The translations under genes and the position numbers were made by a program. Below, in pieces: positions 1-12,600 of a stretch of DNA of 64,000 bases (positions are counted from its first letter, which is position 1; the number at the start of each line of letters is the position of its first letter). The notes below the pieces were generated by a model, which saw nothing but the letters and a program-made list of their open reading frames with translations, made no database searches and had not been told where the DNA came from. This stretch comes from Nymphaea colorata (taxonomy: Eukaryota; Streptophyta; Magnoliopsida; Nymphaeales; Nymphaeaceae). The DNA is taken from assembly GCF_008831285.2 (NCBI RefSeq), contig NC_045138.2, forward strand, positions 13,962,571 to 14,026,570, read 5' to 3'.

Positions 1-647
1 TTTTTTTATGGTTTTTTTCCCATCGCGTCGGTTATTTTCTCTTCCGTCTCTAACGTGAAAGAAAGTATTCCAGTTTCTTTAGTCGTTGCATTTTCCGTGT
101 TTCTTTTGCGTGGACATTTTCGCGGTTGGTTTTCCTTCTGGAAGACGCTAGGTTTAATCGGAAGCGTATGCTTTTCTTTTTAAGTATTTTCTGATGCTAT
201 CTTAGTGTTTCATATTTGCTGTCCTTTCATGGAAACGATTGAATTACGGCTGTTTCTCTGTTTATTTTGCATGGGTTAACTGAAACCCTCTCGATATTGA
301 AACAATTGAATTACAGCTGTTTTCTCGTTTATTTGGTATGGCTAGTTAATTTTAAATCCTCTCGATCGATCTTTGACCGGTAGGTGCATAGAAAAAAAAG
401 GGGGAGAAGGACAGCAGGAGGGGGATGAAAGGAAGATCAACGGTTCATTGAGGATCACGGCTAGGTTTTCGAACCTCACAGTAAACCGAGGCCTGAATCT
501 TCACAACGGTGTGAAGATTCAGACGCTCGGACTGTGCACTTGGCCGAGTCAGACTTGTTTCTTTACCCCGACGAGCAACGGGGATCGAAGGGGCGCAAAA
601 GATCCAGTGAAATTGGTTTCTGGAAGTAAGACTGAAGTTCCAAGGGT
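1..647 (+). other. Upstream region and probable 5' UTR of UGT80B1-like gene
   Basis: T-rich sequence leading to the ATG at 648. It probably holds the promoter and leader of the sterol glucosyltransferase gene. I see no clear TATA box and cannot place the transcription start. Open frames overlapping 445-811 on the minus strand and 373-723 on the plus strand resemble no protein I know and look like chance. Confidence 0.5.
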
Positions 648-3600
648 ATGGAAGCAGGTGGAGCGTCTGTGGAAGCCAAGCGGAATGGAATTGTCGAAGC
701 AAGTGAAAAATCAAGCGGTTTAGGCAGTGATCGTTTTGAAGTAGAAGGCAGTTTTGGCTCCGGCAGAGAGTCGGTGAAATCCTTTGTAACGGCAGGCAGC
801 CAGTCATTCAATTCAACAAGTGGGTTCGTGAATTCATCAATAAGGGGATCATCACCGAAGGGTAAGTTGTTTGTTCAGTAGTAATGTTGTTGCCTTTGCG
901 TTTTTTGTCAGAAGGGATAAGGATGTCTTTCCGTATTTCCATATCGTCAGAGGCACTGATGGAACTATCTGAATGGCCAGCGAAAAGACACGACAGCTAC
1001 TTTTGCTGTACACAGAGGTTGAATTATCATGGTGGTCCTTGAGTCCCACATCAAAGTTGATTTAACTGAAAAACAACGAGGACCAATAAGAGGAAAGGAT
1101 GCAACCCAAAAGAACTGGAAACTTCATGTTAAAAGACAAATTAAAGGAAAACATTAGGCTGTTAATAACGTGTGAAATAATGCTGTTCTTTTTTAACAAT
1201 GTGAAGAAGAGACATGGTACATGTCTGATATAGGTTTAAATAGGGATTTCTCCCTGTGATCAAGAAATTCTGTTTTTTCCCCTTCAATAGTGTTCAATGA
1301 GTAACAAATCCAATTAATGGGTTTCTTGATTATGGAATACATGTGTTGTGGTGTCGATCTTGGGATGACCTTCTGGAGCATCTCCTAACCAAAAAACTAT
1401 ATGATGTAATGTGAAAAATTATATTTAAAATACAAACGCATGTCTAGCATTCAAGATGAAGCACAAGAAATCTTAGTTATCAGTAATATATTCTTCTCTG
1501 AGGTGACTATAATTCATCAATTGATATTTATCTTTCAAGGCTTGGAGCACTGCAAAACAGCACCTGTAAGCTCTGTTCCGTCCAGAACATTACTGTCGGA
1601 TGCCCATGACTTTGCTCTATATAGGTCTAAGACAGAGAGAAGAGACCATCAGAGGCTCGATTTGAGACTAGACAGACTGCTAGAACGTGAAAAGGTATGT
1701 TGCAGATATGGTACTTCCCCTTTAGCATCTGAATTACCACTGTGAGTGTGCATGTGCTTGACTACATGCATGTGCATGCCTTCACGAGTATGTGCAAGGC
1801 ACATGCAGTAGGGCATGTATGCATGTTTCTGTTGTTAGCTGGAATTTCTGAAGAACAAAGATGGGAGAGAATTCGAAGGTTCTTGCCTTTCAATGGTGGC
1901 ATGTCTGCACTGGCACTTGGAAGGATTTATGGCCCATTTACAACATCTTTTCTCTTTCGTATAGTAAATAATTGTTCAGGAATGCATAGATGAGATTGGT
2001 GTTTTTATTTCTGGGGTTTCATCAAAGAAATATCTCTCCTACATGTTAGCTAGTGTAAGTTCTCAGTGCATGTTCATCTTAGTTCATGCTGTTCTTTCAC
2101 AATTTCAGCCTTTGAAATGACTGAGGTAGCACACGATCTATGCTTAGGCAGTTAGGTTCAAGCTGTGGACATCTGTCTCATTTTTAACCACTTGTGATGA
2201 ATATCTGTTCCTTTTCTGGATAAGGCTTGATGTGATGAATTTCTTTCTTAGTTTTAGGCAGTTCCCTTGAGCAGTAAATAACAAAATTTGGAACCAAAGA
2301 GAAATTTCTTAGTATCAGCAGTTTAATGATTCAAGTGTGCTTGTATATGCAAGCTAATCTTATTTCCTGTGACTATCAGAAAAAGATTATTGAGCTTGTC
2401 AAAGTTCAGAAGGATGGGACTGTGGAGGTTGATGTTACCAAAAATGCACCTGTAGCATCTGAACTGCTAGAGCTTGATGCTGTTGATGCAGCGCCAATTG
2501 ATGTTGGAAGGAGAACCACTGAATCCCACAAAACAATTCCGAAGTTAAACATTGCCATGCTTGTTGTTGGTACGAGAGGGGATGTGCAGCCTTTTATAGC
2601 TATTGCGAAACGTCTTCAGGTTCACTCTCCCTGCTTGATATCATGGCCTTCTTTTTGTGCTTATGAAATACTTATGTTAATTACATGATTTCTTTTTTCT
2701 AGAACTTCACTACTTATCAAATTCTTCCCATTCTGTGAACTAAATTGTTTGATGTTGCTTTTTGTTAAGATTCGAATTGTTTGGTTTAAATTTTTAAATG
2801 AGTGAAATGGTGCAGCTGTTGTAGTTCTTGTGCTTACTCTGCCCTTGAAGTAGTGCATCTGAAACAACTTGGTATCCATGAATGTGAAGCCTACTTAATT
2901 CCCATTATTCTTATAACTTGAGATGAACTAAATAATTGAAACTTTACAAGCTCAGAGCAATAGAAAAAGATGCAAGAGACTGTATATGTGATTGATCATT
3001 TGCTTTTGGGCGTTTGACTTTATTATTAGTTAACCCCTTGTGATTGTGTGTCGATTGTTGAACAACTGATTTCCTCCCTTGGAGATATGAATGTGCTTAG
3101 TACTGCATGTTATATTATGTTAGCAGGTTGATTTGGCATGGAGAAAAACTTTTATTTCATCATGTTTATCATCATATACTTCTGAACATGCTGATGCCTG
3201 ATGGTAATACAAGATATTTCCCTGAGGAAGAAGTTATTCATGCAGATTGTGCCTGCAATTCTCCAATCTGATGCATTCTTCTTTCTACTCTAAGCCTCCA
3301 TGTATTTGTTGTTGGCTTGGTTAGATATTTTGTATATTTCATGATTCCGTCCAGTTTTATGTTGGATGAAATGCTATGTAATTAATGTTCTTGTTACTTC
3401 AGAGGCACGTCATTTTCTGATTACTTTTCCAATTTTCTACAAATAAGTGACAATAATCCTGGTTACTTCAGATGAAGGAATGTTTTTCTGCCATATTTTC
3501 TGAATAACTGTGTATTCACATCTTCACAAGGTTGATAGCTGTTTTATATATGAATTACTTGTGGTTCTAGGAAGAGTTGAAAGTTGATCTTCATGCAGGA

Positions 3601-6600
3601 GTTCGGTCATCATGTTAGGCTAGCAACTCATGCTAATTTCAGAACCTTTGTGAAATCAGCTGGGATTGATTTTCACCCTTTGGGTGGTGATGCACGAATT
3701 TTGGCAAGATGTAAGCAGTCTTTTATACGCTGATCTGTTAGTTGGTTCATTTATGTATTTTAACCAATGCCTCTTTTTTTGATGCATGACATTTCCATCA
3801 TATCACTGGTCAGATTTTTCATCTGGATAATAATTGAATTGATGATAACTTTGAAATATTCACAGATATGGCAAAGAATAAAGGTTTTTTGCCATCTGGA
3901 CCAGCAGATATATCTCTTCAACGGAAGCAAATCAGGGCTATCATCGATTCATTACTTCCAGCTTGCACAGAACCTGATATTGATTCTGGAACTCCTTTTA
4001 GTGCTCAGGTGATCATTGCGAATCCTCCTGCTTATGGTGAGTTCTTAGTTCTACTGTCTCCTGGACAATTAACTTCCATCTATGGATTATATTGTCTTCC
4101 GATTTACTTTTGTTCATTATCATAGCAAGAAGTAATTAATGGGGGCATGCACATGCACTGGAGCATGTGGCTTGGTGGTTGGTGCAGTAATTGTGGTGGC
4201 ATGAAGCGGTTATAATGATTTCATAGATGGATTAGTTGTCCCATAAGAACTAGGGATCCATGTGTTCTTTCCCATCTCACGATGAACATGTGGTCTATTT
4301 CATTCTCTTTTTGAGAACCAAATAAGCTAAAAGTTAAAATTATTTTCTAATAGACAAAGAATGAATCGGACAAGGAATGATGATAATTGATGGCAAGTGA
4401 CTGGAAGAGAAGGAATCAGATAACTATATCAGGGGACTGCATGTTCATTTCAAACTGCCAACATTACACACCTAGTTATGGAGTTTAATAAAGAACTTAC
4501 ACTGTTTGGATGGAGGCAAAAAAAGTTACTAAGGGGCCGTTTGATGGCCAGAAAAAAAAATTCTGGAAAAAAATTTCTAGAAAAAAATTTCTGGAATTGA
4601 AGAAACGGAAAAATTTTTCCGTTTTTCCAAAACCAGTTTGTGTTTGTTATGGAGGAATTATTTTTCTAGAAAAAAATTTCTTTGTTTGATGGGAATGGTG
4701 AGGAAGAAGGAGGAAGAAGAGAAGGAGGGAGGAGGAAGAAGGGAGCGAGAGAAGAAGGAGGGAGAAGGGAAGAAAAGGACAGAGAGGAAGAAGGGAAGAG
4801 AAGGGAGGTGGACAATGGTGAGACTCTCTCTCACTCTCGCGCTATGGCCAGAACCCTCATTGAGGGTTTCTGACGGAGAGGGTTTTAGACGGTTTGAGTC
4901 CCTCTCGAAAAGGGATTCAGACCGTCTGAAACAGTCTGATGTCTGAATGCCTCTCGAAAGAGGGATCCAGACAATCTGAAACCCTCGACGCCCTCTTTCT
5001 CCGACTTCAAGCAGCAACGGTGGCTGCTCAAGCGTCCTCCGACTTCCAAAACGCTCAGGCAGCGTCACCGAGTCTTGCGACCATCCTGGTGATGTGCCCT
5101 AGCTTTTTCCGTGTCTGCGAGCACGCGGTTGAGGCGGTTCTTCCCTTCTTCCTCCCCGTCCGTTCTTCCCTTCTTCTTCCTCCTCCCTTCTTCCCTTCTT
5201 CTTTCCTCCCTCCTCCTCCTTCCTTCCCTTCTTCCTCCTCCTCCCTCCTTCCCTTCTTCTTTCCTCCCTCCTCCTCCTTCCTTCCCTTCTTCTCCCCGTC
5301 TGTTCTTCTCTTCCTCCCTTCTTCTCCCCGTTCTTCCTCCCCATCCGTTCTTCCCTTCTTCTTCCTCCTCCCTCCTTCCCTTCTTCTTTCCTCCCTCCTC
5401 CTCCTTCCTTCCCTTCTTCCTCTTCCCTCCTTCCCTTCTTCTCCTTCCCTTCTTCTTCCTCCCTCCTTCCCTTCTTCCCTTCTTCTTCCTCCCCATCCAT
5501 TCTTCCTGCCTCCTCCAACGGTCACAAAAAAATTTCTGGAAAAATTTCTCCACCCCTCTGGCTGGAGAAATTTTTCCTGAAATATTTTTCCAGAATCATC
5601 TCCAACGGTCCAAATTTTTTTTCCATGTTTGATGAAATTGAAAAGTTTTAAAAAATTGAATTTTTTTTCCTGTTGAACAGTGCTTTTCCTGCCAACCAAA
5701 CGCCCCCTAAAGGATGGAAAGGGAAGGAAAAGAAGGGAGGGAATTAATGATGGAGAAGGGAAGGGGAGGAAAGGAAAGGATTGCCAAATAGCATGTTTGT
5801 GTAGCTATTTAAACGAAAGGGAAGGAAAACAATTAAATTTGTTTACAATAATGCCCCTAATAAATAAATAAATAATATATATATATATATGTATATATAT
5901 CTCCCCATCTCCACAATATGTATAACTCTCTCCTAAATAATTTTTTTATTAATTGTAATAATTTGATTGTACATTTCTCTCTCTCCCTCTCTCTCTACAT
6001 AAGTGGGCCAATGCAACCATCCAGGATCGTTAGGAGGACATCTAGAGATTTGGTCAATGCACAGCTCTCACATGACTGTATTGGATATGAATGTGGACCA
6101 ATTATAGTGCTAAAAGATACATTTCTTACCTGTACATATGGTGGTAAGGAGACTATGACTGATTGTACATATATTTTGACGTCTTTACGTTACAATATCA
6201 TTAATACATTTTTTACTAAAACTGTGCCCAAAAGTGTGTTTAGGTGAAAAAAAGTCCTAATTTTTAAGACCAAAACCTTTGATCATGCAGTCGAAGGCAC
6301 AACTAGTAAATTTGACATACGTGAGAAAATGATAGATACAAATAAAAGCACATGAAAAGAAGTTATGTGAAGATGATTGAACAAGAAATATTAAGAATAT
6401 AAGGAAGAATGCCTCATTTACTGACTTATTTCATAAGAAACTCTAAGCTGAAATATTAAGAATATATTGAACAAGATGATTGAACAAGAAATATTAAGAG
6501 TATAAGGAAGAATGCCTCATTTACTGACTTATTTCATAAGAAACTCTAAGCAGAACGACACATGAGTCTGTTTTTCTTTTTTCTTTTGTTCTCTTTTTCC

Positions 6601-9600
6601 TTGAGGTTTGATTATAGAAAGCATGGGGCTGCATCAGTAGCCCCTTTGATGTTACCATCGGGCATTCAAGTCTCATCCAATATAACGTGAAAAGTGGCTA
6701 CCACTGCAGCGTTTCATCCCCCTTTTTATGTTGCTCAATGGAGTCTTTGCCTGACGAAAACATCGTCAGGCATTAGCCGGACTGAAGAAATGGAAAACTG
6801 GCTGCCTGAGCCCCTTTCACGTTGTCACCAATAATCTTCTCAGCAAAGCACCCAACTGTGAACATTGAAACATCTCTCGTTAGAGTAAAATTGTCTCTTG
6901 TTAGAAACCTTTTTCCTTTCTGTCCTAAATTCTCCATTTCTGGAGGGATTGGAGATACACTATTTTTCCCTCTCCTATCCAAACCTTTCCCTTCCCTCCT
7001 TTAAAATTAGCTATCCAAAGACAAGATGGATTCTACTTTCCTTTCCTTTGTATCAGTTCCACTCCATCCAAATAGGGAGTTAGAGAAGCAATGGCTTGAC
7101 TGAGTTGTCAAGGTTATTCTATCACAGAGTCTTGCGATGAACAGAAGAGAATAAATAATAAAGTTACAGGCCTCTGTCATTGATTGACGAGAGATTTAAA
7201 GAGAATACGTGAATTATCACTGTACCTTATTTGGTGAGGGACTATATTCTACAACTACCATGTTCTGTCCCTGTATGTACGTGGTTTTCATTTTTCAGTC
7301 CATAAACAGAATGAATGAAACCATCAACAGTTTGAAGAGGTTTCCTCTTCCACCACAATAACACAGTAACTGTAGTCTTCACTGTTTCTGTTATGGGAGG
7401 CAGCGTTTGCCTGTCTTAGGGTAAAATGGTGACAGAATATGTCATGCATACTTAAGTGGCTGTCTTATTGAGCAATGTACCATATGCTGGATATTGCATC
7501 ATGGTTATCAAAAGCTTTAAAGTGAAATTTCAGATATTGTCTGGCCTTTCACAAGAAAATTTTACTCCAATTTCATTTTATCGTGCAGCCATTGACCAAG
7601 AAAAGCAGGAAGTAGGTTATAGCTTGAAGAGTTGAACTTCAAAGTTCTGCAACCTGAAGGAAAGATTCGTGGCTTGCGATTTCTTGTTCTGCTTTAGCCT
7701 TTGGGGTCTAGAAAAGAGAAGACATGCTAAATTTGCTTAAAACTTGCAGAAAATGATGACAACTAAGATAAATCTTCTAAAGGAACATATATTGGTCTTA
7801 GCTCCTAGCTATTTAAGACAATAGTGTAATAGCTGGGTGCATCTTTACGAGACTGAGTTTAATATGTTTGTGCTTAAGATCTCGTTATGAATTTATGCAG
7901 GGCATGTCCATGTAGCTGAAGCCCTTGGGGTACCAATTCACATTTTCTTTACCATGCCATGGACGTGAGTTCAAATTCTATTCATTCTGCTTTTTTTCTT
8001 GGTATTGTTTTAGTTTGTGAGACATCTGAATATTGTGCGGCCATTAGTAGGTGTAATGAATTCCAGTTACCCAATTATTTTTTTGGGAACCATTTGTCCA
8101 GAATCAATCTGAAGCCACATCGTAGCAATCACTGGTGGTTGAGTGGTACTAGTGGAACAAAATCACTAGCACATGGAATTGCAAAAAAGAGGCATACAGG
8201 AATGGAAAGCATGTTTTAGCTGGTTCTCTGCAAAATCACAAAATCACATGTTGGGTTTTAAAAATCTTCCATCCCTGAGTCATATGCATATTTAGGAGTT
8301 GTGTGGATGAGAGCTCTCACCCTTTCGAGGGGAAAAACTGCAATTTGAGGCCGGATTTTTGCATGCGAGATTGTTCTCACATTAGAGAAAGGGCTTTCTC
8401 ATTTTGTGCATAGGAGGTATTTTTCACCATGAAAAATATATAATATTGCCTTTCTACCATGTATTTATGCTATCTTGAAAAGAAATGACTTTCAATGACC
8501 GCACATAGCAATTGTACATGTATGTTTAAGTCGACAATGGATTGAAAATCATGTAAATTTTGTAAACAACCGAGTGCTACAAGGATCTCTAGATTGAGAC
8601 ATCATTTAGTTGCAAGTCTTGCGACACATGAAGATGTTATGCAGGGCACCTCTAGGATTTGTGGAAGGCTATAAAATTTCAGTGCCAAGGATACTGGATG
8701 CAGGTTGACCTTATGAGCTTGGAGCACTTTGTTAATACTGGATGCATGTGCCAAAGAAGAACTTGCTGCTATGATGAACGATGATTTGGCATTCATGTTT
8801 TGTACTCATGTGAAATTGACAATGGTTTGTTACTTTGTTTATTTTTCATATGATGGTGCTTTTCCTTGGTTTCCCCTGATTTTTACGGTAATTTGTTCTG
8901 AATTTCTTATTTGTTCATAATTTGACAACTTTTAACAGATTCATGTTATGTTGCATGTTTCACAACATTGCAATTGATGACTATATTATGGCTGTAACAT
9001 CTTCTTGATCGAAATAAAATAGTGACTAGAAGAAAGAGGTTAAACTTTAAAGAATGGAAAATGCAGATAATGTGTTTCCTACATGAATGACAGGAAGATC
9101 TCTGCTTTTTCTAAAAGTTCAATGGTGGATGGAAGTTGTTGACGATTTTTTTCTTTTAGCTTCCTGCCTCATCTATTGGTTGTTGAGTGCTAGATGTCAT
9201 TATTAAGATTGTTCGCCTTTCGCTATGTAGACTCGAAGAAAAACTTTTTTCGAAGGCATTGATATGTTCTTTTACTTGTATTTTCTCATAGGCAGGCCAA
9301 CACACGAGTTTTCTCATCCTTTGGCACGGGTACCTCAAAGTGCTGGTTATCGGGTATGCATTTTTTACATGATCCGAACAGTTTGACTTACAAACCTATG
9401 CTGTGCTTTCCCCAAACTTTTAGCATGATAATCTGCATGTATTCATTGTTTATGATTCTAGAGCTTCTGAATTGTATGTGAACTCCTTTATTTGATTCTA
9501 GAATTTTAATGTCTGCTTATTGCTTATACTCTTACCCAGCTCTCATATCTTGTCGTGGATGTGCTTATATGGTGGTTTATAAGAGACATGATAAATGACT

Positions 9601-12600
9601 TCAGAAAGAAAAAGTTGAAGCTTCCACCAATTGCATACTTTAGCACATACCATGGATCAATTTCGCATTTGCCGACTGGATACATGTGGAGTCCACATGT
9701 TGTGCCAAAGCCAAATGGTGAGTCTCTCTTTTCCCTTGTTTTTTAACGACACCTAGGTAGGTCAAACATGACAAATTCCACCAAGCATGTTGGTATCCAT
9801 GGAGTCAGAAGGTGTTCCATTATCCTGAAGCTTGACTGTTAAGTTCATTGATATGTTCGTTTGGTGCATTTCATTCATGGCAGGAGCTTTTTCTACCTGA
9901 ATTCTTATGTTTCATTTGCTTGCCTTGGTTGCGTGAGTTAAACGAAGAAAATGCTCCACAAATCAAAGGAATTCCATTGCAAAGGAAAATTGGGCTTGTC
10001 TTAAATCTTCTATTTCTCAAACAAAAGATTAGAGCCCTTAAGAAGGCTAAAAACCCTAGATCTGAATTGAATCTTAGATTTGTAAAACAAATAGATCCAA
10101 ACCCAAAAAGATTAAAAACACCCAAATAAGATTAAATAATATTTATCCTAAAATTCTGAATGGATAATGGATCCAAATCTAGGATCCAGCCCACTAAGCC
10201 ACGTTGGGTGTTGGCAGGAAGGGTGCAAGTGCAGATTTGGGGCATGACTTAGGTACTGGGTAGGTATGAGGGTTCATTGGAGGGTATGGATTTATTGTCT
10301 GTGGTACATGAGGAAGTAGGTTTGGCTCGATTGGATATGGAGGCCATTTGCTAGACTAGACGCTGGATCCAAATGGGGATAGGTGTGGGCCTGAACCGAG
10401 TTGCGGGGTAGACGGCCTAGGCACGAGCTTGACCAGCTGTCCAGATGAGCAAGGGTCTGGTCTTGATCGGTCCGAAACTACGCAGAGGTATCGTTTGGTG
10501 GATCTGAATTGGGTCTGAGGCGATCTGGGATTGGACTGAACAAAATGTTCTGGATCTGAGTTAGGAGTAACTCTAAATCAAATCCTCCTGGTTGGGTTGG
10601 TTAAGGCTACAGGGTTCAAACCCATACCTGGCGCGGCAGACCCAAAAATTTGTCTGCAGCCACCTAGAACTGGATCTGCCGGGGCTGTAAGGTTAAGAGG
10701 AGCCGATTCGGATCCATTAGAGGACCCGAATTGGCCAAATGGGCCCGCCAGCGGGACCGGGTCTATGTGGTGGCCCGAAGGGCTGCGAACGGGTCGGTGC
10801 GGCCATCGGGGCAGCAGCCTGGCCCCTCCGCTAGAGTTGGGGGCGACCGGTGGTCGCCGTCCGACCTGCGCACAACTGGCGGCGCCACACCAACCACTGG
10901 GAGGTTGTCGACCGGCTGGAAGATGTCGCCAGCAGTTCCCCTGAGCAGCGGCAGAAATGGTTTTCCGCGTTGTTTGTTTCCGGCGATCGTTCTCCCTTCG
11001 GGCAGAGCTGTCGGAGGGGAAGGGATTAGCGAAGGAGGCGCGGCAGATGGTGAAACGGCGCCGGCCAACGCTTCTGCTGACGGCGGGAGATGAAGGAAGC
11101 CAGTGTAACACTAAGTCAACCCCGCCACCCCCCAACCAGGACGTCCTTGTCAGAGTCCGGCGGCAGACATAGGCCGACAATGAAGGGTGACCCCCTCTTT
11201 CCATTGATAGACTCAGGGCTTGGCGCCCTGTGTTGGATTTTTCCTCTTTCGATTACAGTCGTCTGCCCTGGGTTGTCAGTTTGGGTTTCTCTTCGCTTTT
11301 GTTGTTTGTCAAATTCAATCAACCGTTCTCCATTGTTATTCAGATTTCCTTGTTCGAGGCCAGCCGACTGCTTATCCCTTTTCTTTATCTGATCGTCAAA
11401 CTCATCCAGTTGCCTCGTCAGAGCAGCTAGAGTTTTGTTCCTGCGTACGTGATTTTTTTTATTTGCTTTTTCCAGTTGAGCATATTTTCCTCGGTGCGTG
11501 CCTGTTAATCATGCATTTTGTTTATTCTGTTCATTGACTCGATCAGGCGAAAGACCAGGTCTTCGAGCCTTTTTCCTGGATGCACGAGATTGTTCCTCAG
11601 AACGTTGGCCGTTACGAAGATTGAGGGGACACCTGGTTCTCACACCAATCTGACACAGTGATTGGAGGGTTGACTTTAATCGTTCCAGGAAGGGTACCAA
11701 AAAATGGAAACAAAACAATGCACGAGAAATCAACAGAATTCAATTGCAAAGGAAAATAGGGTTTTCTTATTTTTTACTTAGCTTAAAAAAAAAAAGATCC
11801 GGTTAAACCCTAAATCCGAATTGGATCTTGGATCCTCAAAATAAAGAGGTCCAAACCCAAAAAAGTTTAAAACATCTAAGATTAATTCATGTCGTCCTTA
11901 AGATCCTAAATGGATCCATGTCTGGGATCCAGCCCACTAAGTGACTAACCCATGCTGCATCAATGCTTAGGTTTCATTTGCTTGCCTTGGTTAGATTGAG
12001 TTGAAGACTAATGCAGTATATCCACTGTCAGTAGAAGATCAAGAAAGTTGATTACTTTTAAATTCTTTCGCTTCATGCTTTCTGTTTAGTAGGCGTTTAA
12101 ATGTTCTGTTACACTGTCTAAGAGATTTTCCCTCTACATGTCACAGTTAAATGATTGAGTTAGCTTGTGTAAGTCATGGAGCCTGCATAACTGTTGCCAT
12201 TTAATTCCATATGAAGCATGTTCCAGCATGTGCTTTTCGGTTGATATGCATTCAGTCAACTACTCACTGGTTTTTATGAACCTTGCTACAGACAATTGGT
12301 GGTTGGTTGCTTGCTATATATTAATTGTTTCCCCACCATTTGTGTGTGTGAGTGATTAGTCAAAATATTAAAGCTTATTCTTGTTATTTTATGCATTTAT
12401 TGCTTCAACTCTATGTGCAGATTGGGGTACCCAAGTGGATGTTGTTGGATACTGTTTCTTAAATCATAGCCTCAACTATCAGCCGCGGGAAGAGCTTTTA
12501 CAGTGGATACAAGCAGGCACAAGACCAATATATATAGGGTTTGGTAGCATGGTAGGATTGTTTTTTAAACAAGTCAAATTTCATTAGATGAACACGTACA

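Larger units (their letters stand above)
4533..5707. mobile_element. Inner Tourist/Harbinger-like element with foldback arms
   Basis: A 1175-bp element begins GGGGCCGTTTGATGGCCAG and ends with sequence whose reverse complement is GGGGGCGTTTGGTTGGCAGG. It is flanked by TAA on both sides (4530-4532 and 5708-5710), the target duplication expected of PIF/Harbinger MITEs. Inside both ends lie A/T-rich TTTCTGGAAAAA-type sequences, also in inverted orientation. Further in, a purine arm (about 4690-4810) faces a pyrimidine arm (about 5125-5515), so the element could fold back on itself. The centre (about 4880-4985) holds two diverged copies of a roughly 45-bp unit containing CCTCTCGAAA. No transposase is encoded; the long open frames here come from the skewed composition. 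Confidence 0.75.
4500..7079. mobile_element. Outer Tourist/Harbinger-like non-autonomous DNA element in UGT80B1 intron 5
   Basis: The left end, CACTGTTTGGATGGAG, and the reverse complement of the right end, CTCCCTATTTGGATGGAG, match imperfectly and are bounded by TTA on both sides (4497-4499 and 7080-7082). A purine-rich GGAAAGGGAAGG-type segment follows both ends. Without the inner element the length would be about 1.4 kb. No transposase is visible. The terminal pairing is imperfect, so the boundaries are an inference; a PIF/Harbinger (Tourist) origin is suggested by the 3-bp TTA target duplication. Confidence 0.45.

Noticed and set aside
373-811. Short open frames upstream of and overlapping the UGT80B1 start
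   Set aside because: No similarity; the ATG at 648 continues in frame through all 14 exons of a known enzyme.
5055-5699. Long open frames on both strands rich in Ser/Pro/Leu or Arg/Glu/Gly
   Set aside because: They are produced by the polypyrimidine/polypurine tract of the inner transposable element; the composition alone explains the lack of stops.
10578-11204. 208-codon minus-strand open frame in the GC-rich core of the intron 8 insert
   Set aside because: No resemblance to any protein family I know, several overlapping frames are equally open, and it lies inside an old repeat insert.
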